Below are positions 36,790 to 45,521 of a DNA stretch of 45,522 nucleotides, in pieces. The notes below the pieces were generated by a model, which was given only the letters and a program-made list of their open reading frames with translations, made no database searches and was not told where the DNA came from. The stretch's first letter is position 1. Every line of letters begins with the position of its first letter. The position numbers and the translations under genes are program-made. The stretch lies in IMG/VR virus record IMGVR_UViG_3300044984_001357, positions 1-45,522 of that record. One strand, given 5' to 3'. The stretch is from a virus.

Positions 36790-39700
36790 ATGATTTGTCC
36801 TAATTTAAATGACCCGGAGGTAAAAGCTAAGTTTGACCAACTACTTAGTGTAGTACCTGAATATGCTTATTACCTCTGGGATAAGTATGAGGGAGAAGTT
36901 CCTGCTAAGTACTATAACTTGGTAGGGGCTACTGGCTTAGTTGCAGGTGAAGTTGCAAAAGGGGTACAAGAATTATTTGCCTCTAATCCTGAATTAAACG
37001 GAGTGGGAACACCTCAACAATACAGTGCATACTTAGATACTATATTTCCTGGTAGTACTGTAAAGGATATTGTTTATCATGGCGTAGTAGGGGGTAAAGC
37101 AAGTTATGACAATATTTTAAAAAATGGATTTGACTTTAAATCACAAAGAAATTGGGATAACGAGAATTCAAAATTTAAAGAAGACGATAATACTGGCATG
37201 TTTTTTTCCAATTATGCTACAGCTATTTTGTACGGAGAAGACGTTGAGTATAAGTTAAATGATAAGGGTGAATATAAAAAGGTAAATTACAAAAATATTG
37301 TACCTGCTATTTTAAACATAAAATACTTAGACAGTTCACAAGAAACAGCTTCTGACACTGCGGCTGCTTTTTATAAGCAGAACAAAAGTAAAGAAGCAAT
37401 TGGTATGCTTGGACCAGAAGGAGGGTCTGAGGGTGTTAGTTTAAATTATGTAGTATTTGAACCAGAACAAATTCATATATTAGGAAACAAACAAGACATA
37501 GCAGGATTTAAAAAGTTTGTAGCTACTTCTACTATGCCTACTCGTATGTCTACTACTATGTATAGTAAGGTTGCTTTAGATGACATTAAGAACCATTACT
37601 TAAGACTAGAGGTAAACTTAAAGTTAGCACAAGATTTACTTAACGACCCTGAGTACAATAAATTGGGCACTTACGGAGGTAAGATTGCTTATGTGGGTAA
37701 TAAGATGTGGCAGGCTGAGATTCAAAAGATCCAAGACCGACCATCAATTACTTTAATGGGTAATAGAATTTACCATACAAGTACTAAGTACGTAGAGCCT
37801 CACCAGATTCTTAAGTATGCAGAAACAACTGCTCTTAGGATTAACAGTAAGTATCTTATCAATGGTGGCAAGAAGATTGCTTGGGCAAGATTTGATGAGT
37901 CAGGTGTTTACGTAGAGTTTGATCCTCGTTACAATTACGCTACAGAGATTATTGATTTTGTAGAATCTATAGAAGAGGAAGAGATGCGTGCAGAAGTCGA
38001 GCTACTTGTATTGCAAGAAGCACTAGATGCTGAACAGCATGCTCTAATGGAAAAGCTAATCCAGTCAAACGAATTACTGATTGACGGGGAGGTTTTACCA
38101 TTAAGTAACATTATGTTCCAAAAGAGCATGGAGTTAGCTAATGTTCTTAAGAGAGGTAACGTAAGTAAATTTGGTCAAATCTTTGATAAGTTAGTAGCTA
38201 AGTTTCCAGGTGTAACTTGGACATGGGATACAACCATTGATGGGGCTGCCCGTGTAGATTTAGCAACCGGACAAATATTAGTTAATCCTTATTTAGTAAG
38301 AGAAGATACTCCTTGGCATGAGTTCTCTCACTTTATTGTTAGGGGTTTAAAGATATCTAATCCAGAAGCCTTTAGTAAGTTAGTAGAAGAGGTAGAAAAA
38401 TTGCATGAAGAGAATCCTACAGGATCATCTTACAGTTATGTAGAGGCTAATTACCCTGAGTTAAAAGGCACAGAAGAGTTCTACGAAGAGGTGATTGCTA
38501 CTGAGATTGGTTCTCAAGCAACTGACTACACTCCAAAGACAGGTCTTTACAATACCATTGTAGAGTTCTTTACAAATATCTTAACTGATTTAGGATTTGT
38601 TAGTCCTAAGTTTGATACGCTGAATGACATTGTAGTAGCATTATATAATCCTAACTTCGAGTTTCAGTTTTATCCAACTAACTCTGAAGTGTCTGCTTAC
38701 ATGTTTAGTAGGGTTATGCCTGAGCAAGTAGATGCATTTACCCAACACTTGATGACGGATCCATCCAATCCAGATGATTTTAGTCCGGCAATCAGACAGA
38801 TTCAATTAATATCTGATGCAATCACTGACCAAGAGTTTGCACGTTTGATGGATACCAATAAGTACTTTACTAGTGAGGAGATTAGAAAATCAACTTCTCT
38901 TAGACAAGCCGGTGCTGTATTCGAGTCCTCTAAGGGTCGGATAAAAGCTATGGCTACTAAAGAAGACGTAGCAGAAGCCGTGTTGGATTTAGCAAACTAC
39001 ATGCAGTATATGTCAATCTACTTTCAGGGATTGATAGATCACTTGCAGACAATTAGCCAAGACCCTAACATACCTCCTGGAAAAAAGCTAGGCGATATAC
39101 ACAGGGCTTACAAACAAGCATTAGTTGTACAAAGACACATAGAAGAAATTACCGGAGATAGATTTAATAACCAAGGAGCATTAGCTAGAAGTGTATTTAA
39201 ACCTAACACAGTTTCATCTATTGTACAATTAGCACAAACTTCTTCTAAGCAAGAAGTAAACAGTAATCCTTTCTTAAAGAACTTGTTCTGGTTGAAGCAG
39301 TCGCTTAACTCTATTGTTGAGAAGCACAACCAATACATTCAAGAACCTATCCTAGATGAGCTTTCTGAGTACTACGAAGAAGCTACTAAAGGATTGGCTG
39401 AGACTATTAATAAAGACATTGAGCAATTGGACTCTCAGTTGTCTAAGAAATCTTTTGATATAGTAGGTCAAGCAAACAAGAATAATGCAGATCGTACTTA
39501 TCGAAACCGTATTGTACGGACTATCAGTAAAGTAGGTAACGCAGCAGATTCTAAGTTTGTAGTAACTTATACGGATGGAGCTGTTCAAGAGTTTACAAAC
39601 TTCAGACAGTTTAAGCAGTCTTTTGACTTACCTATATCTGTAGGTAACCTCTTAAATAGAATTCAAGATAGTAAAGACGACTACACCAACAAGCTTCCTA

Positions 39701-42700
39701 CACGGGAAAACTTGTCTAAGTTACTTATGGATACTAATAGTGAGTTGTTTGCTGCGTTTGACACAGCCACTACCACTAAGAATCCAGGCATACAACTTGT
39801 AGCGAGTTACTTAAAAGGTATGGATATCTCGCATAGAGGTTCCTTGGCTAGTTTACGTGGTGAGATGGAAAGCTTAATGCAAGACATCATAGCTGAAGAA
39901 GGTGCACAGTTTGGAGGTTCTATTGTAGACGTTAAAAACTTCTACAAACCATATTACCGAGAGGCTTTCTTGTATGAAGTAGTTGATGGAGTACTAAATA
40001 AAGATAAACGTATCTTAGTTTTAAATACTGCTACCAAAACGGTAGAGATGCGTAACTATATGACTGAACAGAACTTTATTATCCAACATGGTATGGATGA
40101 TGTATCTGATTTAGATCCTACTGATATGAGTGCTGCGGCCGTTGCTAGACGTAGTGCAGCAGAACAAAGTGTAAATGAGGCAATTGAAAATCTTGAAAAG
40201 TTCAAAGAGCAGTATACTGAGCGTCCATTTACTGAAAAGTATTATGAGATTCAAAGTACACTACCTTTAGAAATCCGTAATAAGCGAAACAGTATCTATC
40301 AAGAGATGGCTGCTGTTAGAGAAGCATTTGTGGGTGGGGAGATTACGGAAGAAGCGTTTGAGTTACTTCGTCTAAATCAATCTGAGTTAGATGAGATGGA
40401 ATCTCTTTACGACTCCTTAGGTAATCTTAAACAAGGAGATGCTTATGATACTGCGAAAGCAATCATTGATTGGAAGAACGCAAAGTCTAATACAGAAATT
40501 CCTCAGATGGATGCCAATGGTAATCCTCTACTGGATGCTACGGGTCAACCTATTGTAAAGATAGTACCAACTACTGTTTACCCCAAACTATCTGATGAGA
40601 CCTTAAACGTATTCACCAGGACACTTGCCTCTCGTAAACAAAAGTTACAAGCAGCTCTTATTGCTTCTGAGAATCAATACAGGTCTGCACAGAATGAAGG
40701 CGGAAAACAGTTGGCTCTTAAACTTAAACAAGATGCTCTTGATGAGTACAATCGTTGGGCTTCTATCTATACCCGTACTACTTACTCTCAATCGTTTTAT
40801 GATGAGCGTGCCTTAATTACTGATGAAATTCAACAGTTACTAGGTGATAGGGGTGATAACTTGAATGACCTGTATGAGAACTTGTTTAACTTACTTAAAG
40901 GCAAGAAAGACCGTAATGGTGAGTACATGCCTAATGAAGTTAGTGATGGTCAACGTCAAACAGCTAAAGAATTAGAGGAACGTATTGAAGATATTAAGTA
41001 TCTTACCCGTAAGAACTCTCCACTAGATAAAGATACTAAGGAAGCACTAGTATTATTAGTTGAACAGTTACAGAATTTACAGAGTAATGTAAACTCAAAA
41101 GCTTATGAAAAGACCGTAGAGGATATAAAAGCAAGTTTGCGTACTCAGATAGCTACAGCTAATCCTACGTTAGATAGTGCTTCTATTGAAAGACTTGTAA
41201 GCCAAGCATTCAAACAATCTGCATGGCACTCAGATAACCACATCAAAAAAGTAAGATATGACTCTGAAAGAGGAGAAACTGTCCTTGTAGAAGAACCTAT
41301 CTTTATGTGGAGAGTAACTAGACCTAACGATGAATCTTACATTGAAGAAGAAGCTCCGTCATTCTTATGGTTTAGTCCTAAAGTAAGTACAGAGTTTCAG
41401 AATCCTAATCATGTATTAGGCGAGACTACTTTCAAGGAGACTACATCAGGTGCTTATTATAATTCTAGTTACGATGCTTTAAGAGGCAATCAGAAGGTTT
41501 TGCTTGGTCGTATGCGTGATGCATTGACAAACGCACAATCTGAACTTTATAAGAAAGATAAACTAGGTGACATTATTCCTGGTATCTACAAGACCAAAGG
41601 TGAGTTGTTTATTGATTTAATTAGTCGTGGCAGACCTAACCCGTTAAAGCGTTGGTGGAACCAACAAAAGGAATGGTTGCTAGGTGAAACACGCCAAGCA
41701 TTGGGTGATGAGGATGAAACATTTGGTATTGCAGAACAAACTGATGCTTTTGGAGAACCTATTACTAGGGAGTCTCGTAAGTTATTTGTAAGATATAGTC
41801 GTCCTATGGCTGCAGAAGAACAGTCTTATGATATTATGACTGCGATTGCTTCTTACTCAGCATCTGCTGCTAGGTTTAGAACTCACCGTAAGTATCAATC
41901 TACTATCCTGGCAATGGAAGAATTGCTTAGTGGTAGGAAAGCGCCTAGTTCTTTGCTAAACAAACAAGGTTCTTCTACTAATAAAGTAGTTGGAGACTTG
42001 ATTGATCGCCAGTTATATGGTAAAGGAGTAAATAACCCTAAGAACACCTTTGCTAAAATAGCTAATGGTATTTTACATGGTGCAGGTAGACTTGCAGGTG
42101 CTAAGAGTTTGCGCTTTAACCCTATCTCTTTGTTTCCTAACTACTTTAACGGCTATAAGAATAACTTGGCAGACCGTAGATTCTACGACCTAAGCTACAG
42201 CGATTACTTGGCTGCGTATAAAGAGACTATGGGATTATCTCTAGACTTTATTACTGGTCATGCTCAGACAGGTAACAAGCCTTTGCGTATGCAGATTATT
42301 GACTTCTTCGGAGGAACTCAGTCTAACTACGAGCAAGAGTTTAAGGAATTATCTAATAAAGGATTTTTCAAGTATTCTAAGTTTCATAAGTTTGTCTCTA
42401 ACCTAAGAGAGTACACTGAATACGATATTGCTGCACAGACAACTTTTGCTATGCTGAACAAGTATCGTGTACCACTAACTACCGGTGGAGAGATTAAACT
42501 TAAAGATGCATTTCATTTAGTAAACGGAGTAGTCTCTATCAAACCAGATGTAGATGTTTCTCCTCAGTTGCTTCGTAAGATTAAAGATGAAATTTCTACT
42601 GCTAACTACAGAGCACAGGGTGTATACGATAGCATCGGTCAGCCTACAGTAGCTAAGTATGCATTAGTAAGACAACTTTTATTCTTAAAGAAATGGCTTC

Positions 42701-43728
42701 CTATGCATGCTAAGACAGAGTGGGGGGTAGGAAACATTCACTATGGTGCCGGTGTTAGAACTGTAGGTGCTAATTTAGCTATGATGCGTTTTCTTCAGCA
42801 GACTTTCTTTGAGTATGGAAGATTCTGGGAAGCAAGCAAAAACTTAACTCAAGCAGAGAAAGCAGCCTTAGCTAAGTTTAGATTTAACTTCTTTGCTTAC
42901 GTAACTTTAGGTAATATTATTAGTCAGATGGCTTTATCTCTTGAGTGTGAAGATGACGGAGAAGCTGACTGGAAAGACTACACCTGTTTCTTGACTAAGA
43001 AAATAGCCAACGAAGCTGAAGGTGTATTTACTCTTTGGGGTATGAATGAGATGCTGTTTACTTACGTACAAGAGCAAGCAAACGGAACAAGTTTCTTTGA
43101 GAAGTTAGGTTGGTCTCTGTTTGGTCCATTCAGTGTATTCAGAAAGTTTGTAGATTGGGATAGCGGATTGTATAGTACAGATCCTTATTACAAGTATCGA
43201 CCAAACTCTGATAAGATTGATTGGGATAAAACACACCCAACTCAAGCAGGTAAACCTGGTTTAGGTGTACTTGCTATGGAAATGTTAGGAGCTAAAGGTG
43301 TTATGTTAGGATTAGATGCTAAGTCTATTGAGTTCCAAAACAGAGCATTCAATAGTTATACTCCTAAAACTTACACAAAAGAATTACGTACTCGCTACCT
43401 TGAAAACCACGATGGTCTTGAAACTATGAAGACTCGTACAGAAGAAGCCCAAGCTAAAAAACAATATAAGAAACAGCTTAAGCAACTTCAGAAGAGAGTA
43501 TCTGCATTTGAAACTGCGGGTGAACAGGTTCCCCAAGAAGTTTACGAACAGATGGAAGCATTAAATAGTAACTACTCTATAAGAGTAAGTGAAATCCAAG
43601 CAGGACGTGAGCCTAATAAAGTATTTACAGGAGTAAAACCTTTCTATAAGGCAAGACCAGGATTAGATTTAGAGGAACAAGAAATACCACAAAAGGTAGA
43701 GCCTGTGAATTTGGATGATTCTGACTAA
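36790..43728 (+). CDS. Giant ejected-type protein with ADP-ribosyltransferase-like and metallopeptidase motifs (2,312 aa)
   Basis: The protein opens with CPNLNDPEVKAKFDQL and AYYLWDKYEGEVP, a start I recall from many large Bacteroidota phage proteins, which supports ATG 36790. Residues about 74-245 resemble the ADP-ribosyltransferase domain of polyvalent phage proteins: DIVYHG with His97, GMFFSNYATAILYGED (136-151), and the closing VVFEPEQIHILGNKQDIAGF (221-240). HEFSH at 510-514 is a zinc-peptidase HExxH motif with YEEVIATEIG downstream as possible third ligand. The long middle is helical and coiled-coil rich. The C-terminal third (around LRFNPISLFPNYFNGYKN and a hydrophobic helix near 2030-2065) resembles membrane-active ejection proteins, and the end is a charged helix. 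By position it matches the large virion proteins that follow the vRNAP in crAss phages. Catalytic activities are inferred from motifs only. Confidence 0.85.
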   Translation: MICPNLNDPEVKAKFDQLLSVVPEYAYYLWDKYEGEVPAKYYNLVGATGLVAGEVAKGVQELFASNPELNGVGTPQQYSAYLDTIFPGSTVKDIVYHGVVGGKASYDNILKNGFDFKSQRNWDNENSKFKEDDNTGMFFSNYATAILYGEDVEYKLNDKGEYKKVNYKNIVPAILNIKYLDSSQETASDTAAAFYKQNKSKEAIGMLGPEGGSEGVSLNYVVFEPEQIHILGNKQDIAGFKKFVATSTMPTRMSTTMYSKVALDDIKNHYLRLEVNLKLAQDLLNDPEYNKLGTYGGKIAYVGNKMWQAEIQKIQDRPSITLMGNRIYHTSTKYVEPHQILKYAETTALRINSKYLINGGKKIAWARFDESGVYVEFDPRYNYATEIIDFVESIEEEEMRAEVELLVLQEALDAEQHALMEKLIQSNELLIDGEVLPLSNIMFQKSMELANVLKRGNVSKFGQIFDKLVAKFPGVTWTWDTTIDGAARVDLATGQILVNPYLVREDTPWHEFSHFIVRGLKISNPEAFSKLVEEVEKLHEENPTGSSYSYVEANYPELKGTEEFYEEVIATEIGSQATDYTPKTGLYNTIVEFFTNILTDLGFVSPKFDTLNDIVVALYNPNFEFQFYPTNSEVSAYMFSRVMPEQVDAFTQHLMTDPSNPDDFSPAIRQIQLISDAITDQEFARLMDTNKYFTSEEIRKSTSLRQAGAVFESSKGRIKAMATKEDVAEAVLDLANYMQYMSIYFQGLIDHLQTISQDPNIPPGKKLGDIHRAYKQALVVQRHIEEITGDRFNNQGALARSVFKPNTVSSIVQLAQTSSKQEVNSNPFLKNLFWLKQSLNSIVEKHNQYIQEPILDELSEYYEEATKGLAETINKDIEQLDSQLSKKSFDIVGQANKNNADRTYRNRIVRTISKVGNAADSKFVVTYTDGAVQEFTNFRQFKQSFDLPISVGNLLNRIQDSKDDYTNKLPTRENLSKLLMDTNSELFAAFDTATTTKNPGIQLVASYLKGMDISHRGSLASLRGEMESLMQDIIAEEGAQFGGSIVDVKNFYKPYYREAFLYEVVDGVLNKDKRILVLNTATKTVEMRNYMTEQNFIIQHGMDDVSDLDPTDMSAAAVARRSAAEQSVNEAIENLEKFKEQYTERPFTEKYYEIQSTLPLEIRNKRNSIYQEMAAVREAFVGGEITEEAFELLRLNQSELDEMESLYDSLGNLKQGDAYDTAKAIIDWKNAKSNTEIPQMDANGNPLLDATGQPIVKIVPTTVYPKLSDETLNVFTRTLASRKQKLQAALIASENQYRSAQNEGGKQLALKLKQDALDEYNRWASIYTRTTYSQSFYDERALITDEIQQLLGDRGDNLNDLYENLFNLLKGKKDRNGEYMPNEVSDGQRQTAKELEERIEDIKYLTRKNSPLDKDTKEALVLLVEQLQNLQSNVNSKAYEKTVEDIKASLRTQIATANPTLDSASIERLVSQAFKQSAWHSDNHIKKVRYDSERGETVLVEEPIFMWRVTRPNDESYIEEEAPSFLWFSPKVSTEFQNPNHVLGETTFKETTSGAYYNSSYDALRGNQKVLLGRMRDALTNAQSELYKKDKLGDIIPGIYKTKGELFIDLISRGRPNPLKRWWNQQKEWLLGETRQALGDEDETFGIAEQTDAFGEPITRESRKLFVRYSRPMAAEEQSYDIMTAIASYSASAARFRTHRKYQSTILAMEELLSGRKAPSSLLNKQGSSTNKVVGDLIDRQLYGKGVNNPKNTFAKIANGILHGAGRLAGAKSLRFNPISLFPNYFNGYKNNLADRRFYDLSYSDYLAAYKETMGLSLDFITGHAQTGNKPLRMQIIDFFGGTQSNYEQEFKELSNKGFFKYSKFHKFVSNLREYTEYDIAAQTTFAMLNKYRVPLTTGGEIKLKDAFHLVNGVVSIKPDVDVSPQLLRKIKDEISTANYRAQGVYDSIGQPTVAKYALVRQLLFLKKWLPMHAKTEWGVGNIHYGAGVRTVGANLAMMRFLQQTFFEYGRFWEASKNLTQAEKAALAKFRFNFFAYVTLGNIISQMALSLECEDDGEADWKDYTCFLTKKIANEAEGVFTLWGMNEMLFTYVQEQANGTSFFEKLGWSLFGPFSVFRKFVDWDSGLYSTDPYYKYRPNSDKIDWDKTHPTQAGKPGLGVLAMEMLGAKGVMLGLDAKSIEFQNRAFNSYTPKTYTKELRTRYLENHDGLETMKTRTEEAQAKKQYKKQLKQLQKRVSAFETAGEQVPQEVYEQMEALNSNYSIRVSEIQAGREPNKVFTGVKPFYKARPGLDLEEQEIPQKVEPVNLDDSD

Positions 43729-43732
43729 TTTC

Positions 43733-43762
43733 TTGACTTATTTAGAAATAAAACTATATTTG
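43733..43762 (+). promoter_or_regulatory. Bacteroidota-type promoter before the fibre and lysis genes
   Basis: TTG (43733-43735), 19 bases, TATATTTG (43755-43762). The expected leader of about 34 bases contains a small GGC-GAAA-GCC hairpin and an A-rich start region before ATG 43800. The 71-base gap 43729-43799 holds nothing else that I can see. Confidence 0.85.
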
Positions 43763-43799
43763 CAATATCGGGCGAAAGCCGGTTTAACAACGAAATAAA

Positions 43800-44102
43800 A
43801 TGGATGCTTCACAACAATCAAACGAACAAGCACGTCGTCTTAGGATGATTGCTGCTAACTCAGGTCTTTCTGTAGGTGCAGGAGGCTTTAAACGCCACGG
43901 CACAGGTACTGTATCAAACGTACGTTACAACGCACTAGTAGTACAAGAAGACACTATATTCACAGAATTTCTTGTCAATGGTGTTTCTGAGTTGTCTAAC
44001 AATGGTATGAGTACTATCACCTTCAAGCAAGGAGCATTTCTTCCTGGAGGAGTGATTACAGGATTTGCTATCTCTTCAGGTAGTGTAATTGCTTATAAGT
44101 AA
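43800..44102 (+). CDS. Small glycine-rich protein at the head of the fibre operon (100 aa)
   Basis: The first 30 residues are polar and charged (QQSNEQARRLRMIAANSG). The rest is glycine, threonine and hydrophobic alternation (FLVNGVSELSNNGMS, FLPGGVITGFAISSGSVIAYK), like a small all-beta domain of a fibre adaptor or trimerising cap. The stop overlaps the next start (TAATG), so it is coupled to the LamG-like fibre and may anchor it. No family is recognised. Confidence 0.75.
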   Translation: MDASQQSNEQARRLRMIAANSGLSVGAGGFKRHGTGTVSNVRYNALVVQEDTIFTEFLVNGVSELSNNGMSTITFKQGAFLPGGVITGFAISSGSVIAYK

Positions 44103-44890
44103 TGATTGGTGTTGGTATAGGGGTAGATAGAAGACCTCCTAGTAGTGGGGGTGCATCGTTTGATAGCGACTATCAAGCAGTGTTAAATTACGCTACTACG
44201 CAAGGTTATACTCTGCCAAGTGCGGGACAACAAACTTTGCAAAATCAATTGGTTTTAGATTTGAAGGCGGGTGGTATTTGGAGCAAACTTGATACTTTTG
44301 CGGTTTTTGCTACCAATGGAAATATAGATTTTGCATTAATAGATTGGAAAAGATTAAGTCAATATACTGCAATAAATAGCCCTACATTTACTACTAATGA
44401 CGGATTTTTAAGCAATGGAACAAGTAGTTATGTAGATACCAATTTCAACCCCGCTTCAAGTGGTGTAAATTATACTTTGAACGATGCTTCTATTTTTATT
44501 TGGAATAATACATTTTTATCCAATGCGTTTATTACAGGTGGTGAATTAGGGCTTTCTAATTGTTTGAGAATGTCTTTAGCAAGTGGAAATCAAAGAATTA
44601 ATATGGGCATAAGTGGTATCTTTGTACCTTTGGTAGATTTTGATTCATCTACTTTTAAGTGGAGAACACTAAGCAGAACAAGTGCAACAAATGTAGTCGC
44701 TTCAAAAAACACAACTCAAACTACCCATACTGCGACAAGTACAAGTATTGAAAATCAAAATCAATTGGTTTTGCGTTCAGCGGCTAACTATGCCGCAGTA
44801 AATGTTGCAGTTTTTGGCATGGGTGCATCTTTAGTTTCTGAAAATACTGCATTTTACAACGCAATAAACACTTATATAACCTCAATATGA
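44102..44890 (+). CDS. LamG/concanavalin-like fibre or receptor-binding protein (262 aa)
   Basis: The N-terminal part (residues about 25-90) holds a module I know from phages and prophages of Flavobacteriia: YQAVLNYATTQGYTLPSAGQ, then LDLKAGGIWSKLDTFAVFAT and FALIDWKRLSQYT. The remainder (about 95-262) has the alternating strands of a LamG or concanavalin-A-like lectin domain (FLSNGTSSYVDTNFNP, then strands up to AVNVAVFGMGASL). Such domains bind glycans, so this is a good candidate for the receptor-binding part. Alanine GCG codons are more frequent (about 6 of 25) than in the neighbouring 100-aa gene (none seen), hinting at a transferred cassette. It overlaps its neighbours at both ends (TAATG and ATGA). 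Confidence 0.8.
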   Translation: MIGVGIGVDRRPPSSGGASFDSDYQAVLNYATTQGYTLPSAGQQTLQNQLVLDLKAGGIWSKLDTFAVFATNGNIDFALIDWKRLSQYTAINSPTFTTNDGFLSNGTSSYVDTNFNPASSGVNYTLNDASIFIWNNTFLSNAFITGGELGLSNCLRMSLASGNQRINMGISGIFVPLVDFDSSTFKWRTLSRTSATNVVASKNTTQTTHTATSTSIENQNQLVLRSAANYAAVNVAVFGMGASLVSENTAFYNAINTYITSI

Positions 44891-45102
44891 TAGTTTTACA
44901 TCCAACAGACGAACAATACACCGCATTAAATGGGTATCAATATGAATCAAGTGAATTGTTATTTGTCAAAGATGGTAGCGATAGATGGATAGTAGGATTA
45001 GAAGTTTTAAGCGATTCTAATTTTGCGGAAATTCACGATCAACTTGAACAACTGGAACGAATAGAATATACACCAATTCCATCACCTTTCCCACCTAAAT
45101 AA
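44887..45102 (+). CDS. Small fibre-associated protein (71 aa)
   Basis: The start overlaps the fibre stop (ATGA) and the stop overlaps the holin start (TAATG). The acidic product begins MIVLHPTDEQYTALNGY, has a short beta-like section (LLFVKDGSDRWIVGLEVL) and a helix (FAEIHDQLEQLER), and ends in a proline-rich tail (IPSPFPPK). Small proteins of this kind follow LamG-type fibres in flavobacterial phages, in my recollection. They could be fibre chaperones or caps. The function is not known. Confidence 0.72.
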   Translation: MIVLHPTDEQYTALNGYQYESSELLFVKDGSDRWIVGLEVLSDSNFAEIHDQLEQLERIEYTPIPSPFPPK

Positions 45103-45521
45103 TGAAGACCTCTTTTCTCTTATACACAGGTACAACTCTCTTAGCTTTTTTAGGAGCTTACTTCCTTAATCTAGGAGCAGATAATGCTGAACAGTACTTA
45201 GCTGTAGTTGCTGTTGTGTTTATAGATGGATTCTTTGGGGTATGGGCAGGAACTAAGATGGAAGGCTTTAAGACACATAAAGCTCTGAGCGTGCTTAAAA
45301 CTTTAATGGTGTGGGTATTTATGCTTACAGGTATATTGATGATTGAGAAGGGCTTTGAGGGCACTTTCTGGTTAAGTGAGACTATCTGTGCTCCTTTTAT
45401 TCTCTTTCAGCTTATAAGTGCACTCAAGAACGCAGCTAGGGCAGGGTTCATAAAGAATGAGTTACTGCAGTTAATCTTAGATAAAATCGACCAACATAAA
45501 GTAAATGAAAAACAAGATTGA
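45102..45521 (+). CDS. Holin (139 aa, four membrane segments)
   Basis: Four hydrophobic segments are visible at about residues 5-24, 32-51, 61-81 and 88-108, with a conserved-looking FIDGFFGVWAGTK between the second and third. The C-terminal tail is charged (KNELLQLILDKIDQHKVNEKQD). This is the layout of a phage holin, which forms holes in the inner membrane to release the lysin and time lysis. Its position as the last complete gene, overlapping a further start at 45505, fits a holin-lysin pair. It starts at an ATG overlapping the previous TAA. Confidence 0.85.
   Translation: MKTSFLLYTGTTLLAFLGAYFLNLGADNAEQYLAVVAVVFIDGFFGVWAGTKMEGFKTHKALSVLKTLMVWVFMLTGILMIEKGFEGTFWLSETICAPFILFQLISALKNAARAGFIKNELLQLILDKIDQHKVNEKQD

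Noticed and set aside
37201-37207. T7 run in the second giant gene as a slippage site
   Set aside because: Seven Ts (Phe-Phe-Ser) are shorter than usual for efficient slippage, and the frame continues into the conserved ADP-ribosyltransferase-like pattern without sign of dual coding.
43763-43799. GGC-GAAA-GCC hairpin in the leader of the 100-aa gene as a riboswitch
   Set aside because: Only three pairs form without a mismatch, which is too little for a riboswitch in a 34-base leader.
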